Counted from the stretch's first letter, positions 52,571 through 62,143 are shown. The stretch: DNA of 64,000 bases from Anaerolineae bacterium (GCA_013178185.1 JABLXC010000003.1:109533-173532), one strand, 5' to 3'. The notes: generated from the letters alone by a model not told the origin. Translations and numbers: made by a program.

Positions 52571-53911
52571 ATGATAGGTTTGCCTTTTCCTTCAAAACGA
52601 GCGCCGTTTTATCGCGACATCCCCGATGAAAAGTGGAACGACTGGCGCTGGCAGCTTAGCAATCGCCTGAATTCGGTGGCAGATTTCGAGAAGGTTCTCA
52701 CGCTCACTGCCAGTGAAAAGAAAGCGCTTTCGGCCAACGATCTCTTTCGTGTAGATATCACCCCTTATTTTGTCTCCCTGATTGACTCTGAAGATCCGCA
52801 GGATCCAATCCGCCGTCAGGTTATTCCTACCGAGGGGGAAATTGTCCCTTTCACAGGGATGATGGAGGACTCACTGGCGGAAGATCGTCATTCCCCTGTG
52901 CCAGGTCTTGTCCACCGCTATCCCGATCGCGTTTTGATGCTTGTGACAACCCAATGTGCTTCGTATTGCCGGTATTGTACCCGCTCGCGCATCGTGGGAG
53001 ATCCTTCGGCTACCTTTTCTCGCGCCGAATTCGAAATGCAGATTGAGTATCTCAAGAGGACGCCCCAGGTACGGGATGTACTGCTTTCAGGCGGCGACCC
53101 ATTGACGTTGGCGCCCAAATTACTGGAAGAGCTTCTTGCCCGGTTGAGAGAGATCCCGCACATTGAAATTTTACGTATTGGCACGCGCGTCCCAGTGTTC
53201 ATGCCGATGCGGGTTACTGAAGAGCTGACGGACGTCCTTCAAAAGTTTCATCCTCTGTGGATGAACATTCATGTGAATCACCCGAACGAGATTACCTCCG
53301 AGCTAGCCGAAGCCTGCGACAGGCTCAGCCGCGCCGGCATCCCGCTTGGCAACCAATCCGTTTTGCTGGCAGGAATCAATGATTGCGTTCACCTGCAGCG
53401 TAAGCTGGTTCAAGACCTGCTTCGGATTCGAGTGCGCCCCTATTATCTTTACCAATGCGACCTGGTCGAAGGGGCAGGACATTTTCGCACGCCGGTAGCA
53501 AAGGGGATTGAAATCATCGAGGGCCTGCGCGGGCATACCTCTGGATTTTCGGTGCCAACTTTTGTGGTTGATGCGCCAGGCGGCGGTGGTAAGATCCCCT
53601 TGATGCCGAACTATTTGCTGAGTATGTCGGATCATAAGGTGGTGGTGCGAAATTTTGAAGGATTTGTAACTACATATGAAGAGCCATTGGAATACCAGGC
53701 GCATGATCCTGCTGCCTGCGCTTTCTGCAAATCCAAACGCCTGGAACCAGGCCAGGCTGGCCTGACAGCTCTTCTAGATGGCGATGAGATGTTCATCAAA
53801 CCAGAGGGTTTCGACGAGTTGCACAACCGGGGCGGCGGTGTTCACCGCCTGCGCTCGGATCAAGAGAAGTGGAAACCCCTTGGCATTGGTTCTGGCGAGG
53901 AAGAGCGGTAG
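52571..53911 (+). CDS. kamA: Lysine 2,3-aminomutase (radical SAM)
   Basis: 446 residues. Radical SAM and PLP enzyme that interconverts L-lysine and L-beta-lysine. The [4Fe-4S] motif is Cys129, Cys133, Cys136 (CASYCRYC). The WNDWRWQL N-terminal block, the LLSGGDPL segment after the cluster, and a C-terminal CAFC pair (zinc-type) match lysine 2,3-aminomutases. The C-terminus is about 25 residues longer than in clostridial enzymes. No lysine fermentation genes are nearby. A role in making beta-lysine derivatives as compatible solutes, or EpmB-like tRNA/EF-P modification, remains open. AAAGGAG fixes the start at 52571. The upstream in-frame extension is not needed. Confidence 0.88.
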   Translation: MIGLPFPSKRAPFYRDIPDEKWNDWRWQLSNRLNSVADFEKVLTLTASEKKALSANDLFRVDITPYFVSLIDSEDPQDPIRRQVIPTEGEIVPFTGMMEDSLAEDRHSPVPGLVHRYPDRVLMLVTTQCASYCRYCTRSRIVGDPSATFSRAEFEMQIEYLKRTPQVRDVLLSGGDPLTLAPKLLEELLARLREIPHIEILRIGTRVPVFMPMRVTEELTDVLQKFHPLWMNIHVNHPNEITSELAEACDRLSRAGIPLGNQSVLLAGINDCVHLQRKLVQDLLRIRVRPYYLYQCDLVEGAGHFRTPVAKGIEIIEGLRGHTSGFSVPTFVVDAPGGGGKIPLMPNYLLSMSDHKVVVRNFEGFVTTYEEPLEYQAHDPAACAFCKSKRLEPGQAGLTALLDGDEMFIKPEGFDELHNRGGGVHRLRSDQEKWKPLGIGSGEEER

Positions 53912-54046
53912 AACAAGAATGATTCTCATGAAATGGTAGCGTCGCGGCGGTCTCATGGAGCATACATAAAGCCAGGGTCAACCACTGAAGCGCTGTCATC
54001 GCACCCTGCGGGGTTGAAGGAATAGGGAATTCAAAAGGAGAAAAAC

Positions 54047-55015
54047 ATGCACTATCGTCGTCTGGGCCGTTCAGGTTTGAAAGTTAGCGAGATTTCATTA
54101 GGCGCATGGATCACCTTTGGAAGCCAGGTGGACGAGCAAAAGGCATCCAATTTGATTTTGACTGCTTATGATCAAGGCATTAACTTCTTCGACAATGCTG
54201 ATATTTATGCCAATGGCCTGGCAGAGACGATTATGGGAAAGGCAATTCGCGGTTTGCCGCGCGAAGCGCTGGTTCTTTCCAGCAAGGTCTTTTGGCCTAC
54301 GATGCCAGGGCCAAACGGGCGAGGCTTATCGCGCAAGCATATAATGGAGTCTGTACATGCCTCGCTCCGTCGTCTGGGCGTTGATTATATTGATCTCTAT
54401 TACTGCCATCGCTTTGACCCTGACGCCCCTGTCGAAGAGGTGGTACAGACGATGAACATTCTTATCCAGCAGGGGAAAATTCTCTACTGGGGCACCTCGG
54501 AGTGGCAGGCCTCTCAGGTGATGCAGGCTTTTGCCGTTGCCGCCCAGTATGGCCTCATCCCGCCGACCATGGAACAGCCTCAATATAATATGTTTCATCG
54601 CAAGCGTGTGGAGCTTGAACTATCACCTCTTTGCAAAGAATATGGTTTGGGGCTTACAACCTGGAGCCCCCTTTATTTTGGTATTCTCTCAGGGAAATAC
54701 AATGACGGCATTCCCGAAGGCAGCCGGGCTTCGCTTGCCGATATGGCCTGGATTCGCGATCGCATTACGCCGGAACGTCTTACGATTGTCCGCCAGTTAA
54801 CCGCCCTGGCGCAGGAACTAGATATCACTACAGCGCAATTGGCGATTGCGTGGCTGCTGCGTCGCAAAGAGGTTAGCAGCGTCATCACGGGCGCATCCCG
54901 CATGGAGCAACTCGATGAAAATCTGGGCGCCGCCGAGGCTGAAGAGCGCATGACCGAAGATGTCCTGGAACAAATCGAGCAGATTTTGGGTAATTCACCG
55001 GAACAAGAAGATTGA
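54047..55015 (+). CDS. Aldo/keto reductase (KCNAB-like)
   Basis: 322 residues, NADPH-dependent (alpha/beta)8 oxidoreductase. The catalytic tetrad is complete: Asp49, Tyr54, Lys80, His121 (FFDNADIYANG, SSKVFW, YYCHRFD). It resembles the potassium-channel beta-subunit/YghZ-like group that reduces aldehydes and ketones such as methylglyoxal. Substrate unknown. AAAGGAG lies before the ATG. It is the only gene between kamA and the GT-C-type membrane protein gene. Confidence 0.87.
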   Translation: MHYRRLGRSGLKVSEISLGAWITFGSQVDEQKASNLILTAYDQGINFFDNADIYANGLAETIMGKAIRGLPREALVLSSKVFWPTMPGPNGRGLSRKHIMESVHASLRRLGVDYIDLYYCHRFDPDAPVEEVVQTMNILIQQGKILYWGTSEWQASQVMQAFAVAAQYGLIPPTMEQPQYNMFHRKRVELELSPLCKEYGLGLTTWSPLYFGILSGKYNDGIPEGSRASLADMAWIRDRITPERLTIVRQLTALAQELDITTAQLAIAWLLRRKEVSSVITGASRMEQLDENLGAAEAEERMTEDVLEQIEQILGNSPEQED

Positions 55016-55044
55016 GAGCGGTCTAAAAAGGGTAAGGAGGCGTA

Positions 55045-55074
55045 CTGCCTGGGCAAGGATGTTTGCCCTGGCAG
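55045..55074 (+). repeat. Strong hairpin after the aldo/keto reductase gene
   Basis: CTGCC-T-GGGCAA-6 nt-TTGCCC-T-GGCAG: 11 bp with one internal T-T mismatch. No U-run follows, so it may be an imperfect terminator or an mRNA 3' stabiliser. Confidence 0.55.
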
Positions 55075-55092
55075 CCGGGTTATCCTGCCTGC

Positions 55093-55101
55093 TGGTATAA
55101 T
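55093..55101 (+). promoter_or_regulatory. Extended -10 promoter directly before the GT-C-type gene
   Basis: TGGTATAAT gives a TGN extended -10 with a consensus hexamer at 55096-55101. The ATG at 55109 is 7 nt downstream, so the transcript would be leaderless. There is no Shine-Dalgarno sequence before the ATG. No -35 is visible. Confidence 0.5.
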
Positions 55102-55108
55102 CGCTTCT

Positions 55109-56746
55109 ATGACGAAATCCCAGAAACGAGTGCTGCTGCTCCTGATCTTTTTTGGAAGCCTGTATTTTATCCTCTTTATTCCCCCCAACCTGACGGGCGC
55201 CAAAGATGCCAATATGCTGGCGCTCTTCGAGGTAGATGAATATGCACAATATCCTCACGCTCTGGGGATGCTCACCCTCGGCGAAACGGCTTACCAGACA
55301 CTCCGCAATTTTCTGATCTACCTGCATTACTTCTATGGCTACCCCTTTTATTTTTTCTCTGCGCTGGCGCTTTTTCCACTTAAATTGATCTTCGGCGCCG
55401 GTTGGCAGGTGATGACGCCGGTAATTTTGCTGGTTCTGCGCCAGGTGATCAACGTCTTGCCCATGCTCGTTTCTTTGCTACTCTGGGTTTGGATGCAGAC
55501 GCGTTTTCGCTCCTGGTGGCGGGCGTTGGGGCTTTTTGCCCTCCTTTTAAGCGTGCCGGTAGTGGTGTTGAATAATTTGTGGTGGCACCCTGACAGTCTC
55601 GTTTTCCTGTTCGTTACGCTGACTATATTCTTTTTGAACCGAGATGCTCTACATTTTGGTAGAAATTTTTTCCTGGCTGCTATCTCCTGTGGTCTTGCAA
55701 CCGGCACAAAACACCTTGGTTTGTTCTTTGTTCTGGCAGTGCCGGTATATATTCTGTGGGGGGTGTTTTCAAAACGCCTTCGTTGGGGGAAAGCAGTTGG
55801 ACTTGGGGCGCTGTTCGTCCTGCTGATGACATTGGCGGTGGTGGTTTCTAACCCCTTATTGCTGCTGCCGATGGAGCGGGCAGAGATCATCGCTGTTCAA
55901 AAACTGCAATTCCAGCAGACTTCTGTTGGCATTTTGACGGCGAACCAGCAGACGTTTTTTGCCGATGGCTATCCGGAGGATATCCGCATTCACTATGGCG
56001 AGGCGCTCTTCATCCTCCTGGCTTTTTCATCCCTTGTGGCTGGTATCTTAAAACCAGAGCGGCGTCTCTTAAACGTCCTTATCCTGACCTGGATGATTCC
56101 CTTGACCTTTGTCATTCTCAATTTTGGCACCCGGCGCACGCATTACTTTTTGCCGGTCATGATCCCGCTCTTCTCAACTTTTGCAAACGTCTTTCTACCG
56201 TTTTCTCCATCCACACAGACCGCAGTGGATCGGTTCGAGCGCTGGTATTCCAGGGTTTTGGGGGGTCTTTATGCTTTGCTTATTTTAGGGCAGATGTTCC
56301 TTTTCGTCCGCACCGATGTGGAGATTTACCTTCGCACTTTATTTCGCGAGGCTACTTCTGCCAGCATCAAGTTCTATGAGCAAGTTGAGGAGAACGTCAT
56401 GTCAAAAATGCCCGAAGAAAAGATCACCGCCTATCGTGACTGGCATATCTATTTTCCAGATACGCCCTCCCGACAGGTGGAGATGAACTGGAATCTGGCG
56501 ACGTATGACTACATTCGAGAGCTTAAACCAGACCTGATTTTGTTGGAGCGCGAGAATCTCTCTATGTTTGCCCGCCCCGAAGTGGTGGGGGAAGCGGTCG
56601 ATCCCGATCGTATGGAAATGGTGCACGAGTTCTACGCAGCCGCCGCGAAGGGCAGGCTGCAAGGCTACCGCCAGGTGTACCAGAGTGATTTTGGCCTGGT
56701 TTTTGTGGACGAAGCGTTGTTCAACACCTTCTTCGCGTCGAAGTGA
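55109..56746 (+). CDS. GT-C-type integral membrane protein (possible glycosyltransferase)
   Basis: 545 residues with about 10-12 TM helices. The first extracytoplasmic loop has an acidic motif (FEVDEYAQYPH, about residues 40-50), as in GT-C fold, lipid-phosphate-sugar-dependent glycosyltransferases of the GT39/GT83 type. A soluble C-terminal region (about 400-545) follows the last helices. It resembles large families of bacterial membrane proteins annotated as glycosyltransferase family 39, but no donor or acceptor can be named. It stands alone, possibly on a leaderless mRNA. It converges with pheT. Confidence 0.6.
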   Translation: MTKSQKRVLLLLIFFGSLYFILFIPPNLTGAKDANMLALFEVDEYAQYPHALGMLTLGETAYQTLRNFLIYLHYFYGYPFYFFSALALFPLKLIFGAGWQVMTPVILLVLRQVINVLPMLVSLLLWVWMQTRFRSWWRALGLFALLLSVPVVVLNNLWWHPDSLVFLFVTLTIFFLNRDALHFGRNFFLAAISCGLATGTKHLGLFFVLAVPVYILWGVFSKRLRWGKAVGLGALFVLLMTLAVVVSNPLLLLPMERAEIIAVQKLQFQQTSVGILTANQQTFFADGYPEDIRIHYGEALFILLAFSSLVAGILKPERRLLNVLILTWMIPLTFVILNFGTRRTHYFLPVMIPLFSTFANVFLPFSPSTQTAVDRFERWYSRVLGGLYALLILGQMFLFVRTDVEIYLRTLFREATSASIKFYEQVEENVMSKMPEEKITAYRDWHIYFPDTPSRQVEMNWNLATYDYIRELKPDLILLERENLSMFARPEVVGEAVDPDRMEMVHEFYAAAAKGRLQGYRQVYQSDFGLVFVDEALFNTFFASK

Positions 56747-56800
56747 GATCGCTGAGCGAGGCTCCGTGCGAGCCAGCCCCGGATCTAAACCGAGCGAAAA

Positions 56801-56833
56801 AACAACCCGGCAAGCATTTCTGTCCGGGTTGTT
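56801..56833 (-). terminator. Terminator of the pheST operon
   Basis: AACAACCCGG (56801-56810) pairs exactly with CCGGGTTGTT (56824-56833), 10 bp, 13-nt loop. On the minus strand the stem is followed by a T-run, the complement of the A-run at 56797-56802. On the plus strand there is no U-tract, although the stem could also slow transcription from the other side. Confidence 0.85.
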
Positions 56834-56857
56834 ACGATTCGATCAGAGAGGATGGCG

Positions 56858-59389
56858 CTATTGGCTGCGGATACGGGCGCCCAGATCCTGTTCCAGCCTG
56901 CGGATGATGCGCTCTCGTATCTGGCTGGCTTCTTTATCGGTCAGGGTACGGTCGGTCGCCTGGTAGGTCAGGCTGTAGGCCATGCTCTTTTTCCCCGGGC
57001 CGATCTGTTCGCCGCGGTAGATATCGAATAACTGCGCTTCAATCAATAATTTCCCACCGCCGCTGAAGATGCTTGCCAGCACTTTTTCGGCGGGAGTCTC
57101 TTCATCCACAATTACGGCGATATCCTCCAGCACTGGGGGGAAGGCCGATACGGTGCGCGTATCATGGCGGTCCGGCATTACCGCCCGTAAGACCCCAGTT
57201 TCAAATTCTCCAGCGATGACAGGCGAAGTTCCTAGATCGTACCGTTTTTTGATCACAGGGTGCAATTCGCCGATCACGCCCAGCGAGTTCTCGCCTGACA
57301 GCACCTGAGCGCATTTTCCGGGGTGGTAATAAGGATGCGCCAGAGGTTGGAAACGAACGTTCTTAATATGCAGCGTTTCCAGCAGCGCTTCAACGATGCC
57401 CTTCAAGTCAAAGAAATCCAGTCGGGCACTGTTAGAGCGATCCCACGATGTAGGGTGGGCTTTTCCGGTTATGGCAATGGCCAGGTGATGGGGTTCTGCA
57501 GGCAAAAGCTGATCTGGCTGGGGGATGAAGACGGGCCCGATTTCAAACATTGCAAGCCGTTCTCGCAAACGGATGTTTTGCTCCATCACCTCCAGCATAG
57601 AAGCCAGAAGTGAGCGACGCATGACATTCCGGTCTGCCGAAATCGGATTTTGAAGATAGATGTAGGGGACATCTTCCAGCGCCAGCAGGCGCGCTTCGCG
57701 TTCGGGAGAGGTCAGGCGATACGTGATGATCTCTTGCAAGCCCAACCCGACCAGGATGTCGCGCAGCCTGTCTTCCATTTCCTGCACTGGGTTGCCGCGT
57801 TGGGGCGGCAGTTCAACTGCCAATCTAGAGGCAGGGATGTTGTCGAAGCCATACAGCCTGGATATTTCCTCGATCAGGTCTGCCTGACCTATCATTCCTT
57901 CGCCTATATCGGTGCGGTGGGGTGGTGTCTTGGCGTGAACAGTATCCTCTTCAATCCGGCATTCAAATTCGAGCCGTTCCAGCAAATCGGCGACCTGTCT
58001 GGCTGTGAGCTTGATACCCAAATGTCGTTGCACATCTGCTTCTGAAAGGCTGATGACCGGGTCGAAAGCCGGTTGTGGGTAAGCATCCACCAGCCCTTCG
58101 GCGATTTCGCCGCCGCTCCAGCACACCATGCGTTCGAGTCCGAGTTGGACGCCTTCTTTAGCCAGGTTAGGATGGATGTTGCGCGCAAAGCGGTAAGCCG
58201 CTTCGGAATTGAGGCGCTGTGAGGCGACGGTTTGTCGTATGTTGATAAAATTCCACGAGGCGCCTTCCAAAAGAACATTTCGGGTTTTTTCGGTCACCTC
58301 GCTTTCCAGGCCGCCCATCACACCTGCAATTGAGAGCGCGCCGGCTGTATCGCAGACCAGTACGGTGAAATCATCCAGGCTGCGCTCCACGCCGTCCAGG
58401 GTGGTCAGCTTCTCCCCTGGGTGGGCTGTGCGGGTGATGATGGTGGGTGCTTTCCCGCCTGCTCTTTGCACCAGAACGTCGTAATCGAAGGCATGCAGCG
58501 GCTCGCCAAGCTCTAGCATGACGTAATTGGTCGAATCTACAATGCTGTTGATCGGGCGCATCCCGGCCAGTCGTAACCGTCTCTGCACCTGGTAGGGGCT
58601 GGGGTTGGGGCTGACATTGCGCGCCAAACCCACCACGAAGCGCGGGTTCAAGGATGTATCCAAAATTTTAATTGTAGCCAGCCCCTCGATGGAAGGGTGT
58701 ACTGGTTGGATTGTTCTTTTGGGTTTGCGCAGCGGTTTGCCGGTCAGCGCTGCAATTTCGCGCGCAATCCCTACCATGCAGGCGTTGCGGATCATATTGG
58801 GTAGGATCGAAATTTCAAAGACCGCATCACCCATATAGTCCACCAGCGGCATCCCCTCCGGGGCGTCATCATCCAGGATGATCACCCCTTCATGCTCATC
58901 TGAGATTCCCAGCTCTTTTTCTGAACAGACCATCGAGAAGGAATCGATGCCGCGGATCTTGGCGCGTTTGAGGGTGGTTAGCACCTGTCCGGGCTGGTGT
59001 CCATCGTAGATTTGCGAACCTTCGCGGGCGTAGGCTACCTTAAGGGGGTTTTCCAGTTTGCCTTGTCCTTTATAGGGGTAGAGGTTGGGTGCCCCGGTTA
59101 AGACAATGATCTCTTCTGCACCATCATTCAAGCGGCAAAGCACCAGCCGGTCGGCGTTGGGATGGGGCATTACCTCGTCTATTCTAGCAACGATGATTTT
59201 TTGGGGATCCCACGAAATGCCGGTAAACTTAAATTCGTGTTGTTCTTGAGAGGGAAATGGCAGGCCCACAAGGCGAACCTCCTCAACTTCCAGTCCAGCC
59301 ATAGTGAGGATACGCGCCAACTGGGGCAGGGGTATGTCAATTTCTACGTAATCTTTAAGCCAGGAAAGGGGTACTTTCATCGTTTTCAT
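56858..59389 (-). CDS. pheT: Phenylalanine-tRNA ligase beta subunit
   Basis: 843 residues. Non-catalytic subunit of the alpha2-beta2 synthetase. It binds tRNA and edits mischarged Tyr-tRNA-Phe. N-terminal EMAP-type tRNA-binding domain (about 45-165), B3/B4 editing domain (about 225-405), B5 domain (about 425-495), a catalytic-like core, and the C-terminal FDX-ACB anticodon domain (about 750-843, FPPVLEDIAVIVDEETPAE). Full length. Lies 53 bp after pheS and is co-transcribed. Confidence 0.96.
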   Translation of the reverse strand: MKTMKVPLSWLKDYVEIDIPLPQLARILTMAGLEVEEVRLVGLPFPSQEQHEFKFTGISWDPQKIIVARIDEVMPHPNADRLVLCRLNDGAEEIIVLTGAPNLYPYKGQGKLENPLKVAYAREGSQIYDGHQPGQVLTTLKRAKIRGIDSFSMVCSEKELGISDEHEGVIILDDDAPEGMPLVDYMGDAVFEISILPNMIRNACMVGIAREIAALTGKPLRKPKRTIQPVHPSIEGLATIKILDTSLNPRFVVGLARNVSPNPSPYQVQRRLRLAGMRPINSIVDSTNYVMLELGEPLHAFDYDVLVQRAGGKAPTIITRTAHPGEKLTTLDGVERSLDDFTVLVCDTAGALSIAGVMGGLESEVTEKTRNVLLEGASWNFINIRQTVASQRLNSEAAYRFARNIHPNLAKEGVQLGLERMVCWSGGEIAEGLVDAYPQPAFDPVISLSEADVQRHLGIKLTARQVADLLERLEFECRIEEDTVHAKTPPHRTDIGEGMIGQADLIEEISRLYGFDNIPASRLAVELPPQRGNPVQEMEDRLRDILVGLGLQEIITYRLTSPEREARLLALEDVPYIYLQNPISADRNVMRRSLLASMLEVMEQNIRLRERLAMFEIGPVFIPQPDQLLPAEPHHLAIAITGKAHPTSWDRSNSARLDFFDLKGIVEALLETLHIKNVRFQPLAHPYYHPGKCAQVLSGENSLGVIGELHPVIKKRYDLGTSPVIAGEFETGVLRAVMPDRHDTRTVSAFPPVLEDIAVIVDEETPAEKVLASIFSGGGKLLIEAQLFDIYRGEQIGPGKKSMAYSLTYQATDRTLTDKEASQIRERIIRRLEQDLGARIRSQ

Positions 59390-59442
59390 CTCCTCAAGGG
59401 CTGACGTGATTTTTCTGGCGGGCCCTTGTTGAATTCTCTGCG

Positions 59443-60486
59443 TTAGAACTGCTCCAGGAAGCGGATATCGTTGGCCCAGAAGTGCCGAATATCTTCGATG
59501 CGGTGTCTCAAAATGGTGATGCGTTCAGGTCCCATTCCGGCAGCAAAACCGGTGAATTCAGCCGGATCGTAGCCTCCGTTTTGCAGGACGACTGGATGCA
59601 CCATACCACACCCCATGATCTCGAGCCAGCCGGAACCTTTACAAATATTGCATCCTTTTCCGCCGCAGACAAAGCATTCGATATCCATTTCTGCGCTGGG
59701 TTCTGTGAACGGGAAATAGGACGGTCGCAGGCGCGTACGCACATTCTCGCCGTACATCCGGCGCGCAAAGTCGATCAACGTTCCCTTGAATTCGCTGAAG
59801 GTGATGCCGCGCCCAACAGCCAGAACTTCTACCTGATTGAACTGAATCTCGGAACGGGCGCTGATCTGCTCATAGCGGTAACACATCCCTGGCAGAATCA
59901 CCCGGATGGGATCGGGAGCGTACTCCCGCATCACGCGAATCTGCCCCGGCGAGGTATGGGTGCGTAAAAGCACGCCCTCGCGAGTGGTGTGAAAGGTATC
60001 CCACATATCTCGCGCCGGGTGGTGGGCGGGCATGTTGAGAAGCTCAAAGTTGTATTCATCGGTCTCCACATCGCTGGAGAGATAAATTTGAAAGCCCATT
60101 TCGGCAAAGATGTGGTAGATACGCCGCAGCGTTTGGGTGCTGGGGTGCAACCTGCCATGATAGGGTTGGCGGCCTGGCAGCGTCACATCGATGCGGTCGC
60201 GCGCCAGCGAATTTTGCAGTGCAGCTTCATGCAGGCGGGTTTCGTATTCGTTGTAAGCGGTTTCGATGGCCTGTTTTACCTGGTTGGCTTGTTGCCCAAC
60301 CAACGGCCTTTCTTCCTTCGGAACCTCGCCCAGGCGGCTAAAAATGCGCATTACAGGAGCGTTGCGTCCCAGGTTGGCGCTGCGCCAAGCCTGCAGCCCG
60401 GTTTCATCCTGTACAGCTTTGAGCGTCTCCAGCGCAGTATTTTGAATCTGTTGTAGTTCTTGCAGAAGTCCTTGTGCTTCTGTCAT
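59443..60486 (-). CDS. pheS: Phenylalanine-tRNA ligase alpha subunit
   Basis: 347 residues, the catalytic class II subunit. N-terminal coiled coil (about 5-85), then motif 1 with HPSTQTLRRIYHIFAEMGF, motif 2 (GMCYRYEQISARSEIQFNQVE) and motif 3 (GFAAGMGPERITILRH). A CxxC...CxxC cluster (CFVCGGKGCNICKGSGW) forms a zinc-like knuckle seen in many, but not all, bacterial PheS proteins. GGAGGTAGGC before the ATG at 60486 fixes the start. The frame is open upstream into the leader, but that is not coding. Controlled by the T-box leader. Confidence 0.96.
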   Translation of the reverse strand: MTEAQGLLQELQQIQNTALETLKAVQDETGLQAWRSANLGRNAPVMRIFSRLGEVPKEERPLVGQQANQVKQAIETAYNEYETRLHEAALQNSLARDRIDVTLPGRQPYHGRLHPSTQTLRRIYHIFAEMGFQIYLSSDVETDEYNFELLNMPAHHPARDMWDTFHTTREGVLLRTHTSPGQIRVMREYAPDPIRVILPGMCYRYEQISARSEIQFNQVEVLAVGRGITFSEFKGTLIDFARRMYGENVRTRLRPSYFPFTEPSAEMDIECFVCGGKGCNICKGSGWLEIMGCGMVHPVVLQNGGYDPAEFTGFAAGMGPERITILRHRIEDIRHFWANDIRFLEQF

Positions 60487-60513
60487 GCCTACCTCCATCG
60501 TTATGATAAATTC

Positions 60514-60546
60514 AAAAAAAAGACCCCTCCCATCAAGGGACGGGTC
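60514..60546 (-). terminator. T-box terminator before pheS
   Basis: On the minus strand GACCCGTCCC-5 nt-GGGAGGGGTC followed by a run of eight T. The stem has one G-T pair. Its 5' arm adjoins the T-box motif, so terminator and antiterminator are alternatives. Confidence 0.92.
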
Positions 60547-60800
60547 ATTCCGCGGTACCACCCTGTTTGGCTGAAAAACAGCCCACTCACCCCAACGGCC
60601 GTGCTCTTAAAAAAGAGGGAAAGGCGATTGGCTACGCCGATAACGCTGCGTGCTGCGTTCCGAACTACTGGCCTTCTTATAGGAAGGCGTTCCCCCGGAA
60701 GGCTCGAGAGAGAACTTCAAGTGGTTTCTACCGCGCAAGGGTTTCAGTCAGCGCCCTTGCTTCCCTGTCGGTTTTCACCGCTTTACTTTTCTCCGTCATT
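60514..60800 (-). ncRNA. T-box leader (tRNA-Phe responsive riboswitch)
   Basis: On the minus strand the T-box motif AGGGTGGTACCGCGG reads from 60564 to 60550, followed by a terminator, about 30 nt before the pheS ribosome site. In the UGGN bulge N is U, as expected to pair with the A73 discriminator of tRNA-Phe. A Stem I-like region occupies about 60690-60790. A TTC at 60714-60712, within GAAGTTCTC, is a candidate Phe specifier codon, though a second TTC lies nearby and the fold was not computed. Uncharged tRNA-Phe should stabilise the antiterminator and raise pheST expression. Confidence 0.93.
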
Positions 60801-60824
60801 GCCTTTTCTGATTGATTGTGTTAA

Positions 60825-60852
60825 ATTATCCTCAAAAATATTTGCCTGTCAA
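60825..60852 (-). promoter_or_regulatory. Promoter of the pheST operon
   Basis: On the minus strand TTGACA (60852-60847), 16 nt, GATAAT (60830-60825). It sits just upstream of the T-box Stem I and gives a leader of about 330 nt. Confidence 0.8.
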
Positions 60853-60940
60853 GGGGGGTTTTTAATCTAAGATAATTAGATGGAGACCCAGGAACTGGTG
60901 ATCGAGTAGGCTGTGATCATCCCTACCCGTATCGAAGAGA

Positions 60941-62143
60941 TTGCCTACCCGGATTTCTACAATAATCTGTCTGTTATCAAGGCAGTTGTCAGGGCCTTAC
61001 TGCGCGCTGACGCGGGAAGAGGTTGCTTATCCGGCTGAATACCTGGGTGCTTATCAGCCTCCACCGGTGGAAGGTGCACCCCTGCCGCAGACGATCAGAC
61101 GAAGCATCCGCGTTAAAGATGTTTGGATCGCGGAGCCAAACCTTAAAAACTGCCCGTTCCTGATTCCCTATGAGAAAATGCGCCTGTCTCTCAACAGCAC
61201 CCTGGAACGGATCAAAGCTCTGGGGGGCGAAGAGATCACTTTCTCCAATTACATCTATTTCATGGATTTCGAAAAGCCGCTTCTGCAATCCCCTTCTCAG
61301 GTTGCCACCTCGGAAGCTGACCTGCGCTATATCGTCGGAAAGGCTGATGAAATGGGCATTGCCATGACCCTTTATCTAAACCTGGCTCCTGGGGACTTGA
61401 AAGTGTCCTGGGAAATCCCCGGAGAGGGATGGCTGGAAAGGCTGATCGACCAGTGGGCAGTGTTTGTGGTTGACCAGGCCAAGCTGGCCGAAGAGACCGA
61501 TATTGATGCTATCATGATTAACCATTTCGACTATCAGCCCGGCATTGGGGGATTTGAAGGTGTTTGCCAGACCAAAATGCTGGAACTGCTCGATAGGGTG
61601 CGGGCTATCTACTCCGGCCAGGTGCTCTTCGTGATCGAACCGGGCATCGGTGCAGATTTGAACAAACTGTCCGATTTGCTGGACGCTGTTGATGCTTTTA
61701 TCTCTACTCCGTATACCTCTAGTCTTGAAATCTCAGCCGACAAAACCGTCAGTGTTGATAATCTGAAAAGGCTGTACTCCGAAAACATTAATAACATCGG
61801 GGTCGAATTTGCCAGATTTGAGAAACCCTTCCTGCTACGGGTGCTGATCCAGTCTGAGAAGGATTTCCTGATCAGGGGCTGGAACGAAGATATGTTCTTT
61901 ATCGAGCGATCGGGTGACCCCTGTTACCTCAAAAACCTGACGGTAGATTTCTCAGTGCAGGCGGTGGCTATGGAAGCTATTCTGGAGGCCGTGTCCGAGG
62001 TTCAGCGTGGCGGACAAATGTAGGTCGAGAACATTGACATCTATGGCTACTGGTATACCGACGCGATCCTGCCGGATTTTTCCCAGCCGCAAATTGCGCA
62101 GTCGGTCCGCAACAAGCCGGTCGAATCGGTGGTTTATAAATGA
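60941..62143 (+). pseudogene. TIM-barrel, glycoside-hydrolase-like protein broken by an in-frame stop
   Basis: The frame from 60941 encodes 360 residues to a TAG at 62021-62023. The same frame then goes on for 39 codons (beginning VENIDIYGYWYTD and ending KPVESVVYK) to a TGA at 62141. That tail reads as a natural C-terminus, so the TAG looks like a nonsense mutation. The first about 30 residues do not look like protein and a parallel open frame (from 60914) stops near 61030, suggesting a frameshift or lost 5' end too. The core (about 55-350) has the alternating pattern of a TIM barrel, resembling glycoside hydrolases. No ribosome site is visible. Confidence 0.6.

Noticed and set aside
53916..53929. 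Fur/PerR-like overlapping palindromes (AGAATGATTCT, ATGATTCTCAT) after kamA
   Set aside because: Only about 10 of 14 positions fit the Fur pattern, no promoter is visible around it, and the next gene starts about 120 bp away. Likely chance.
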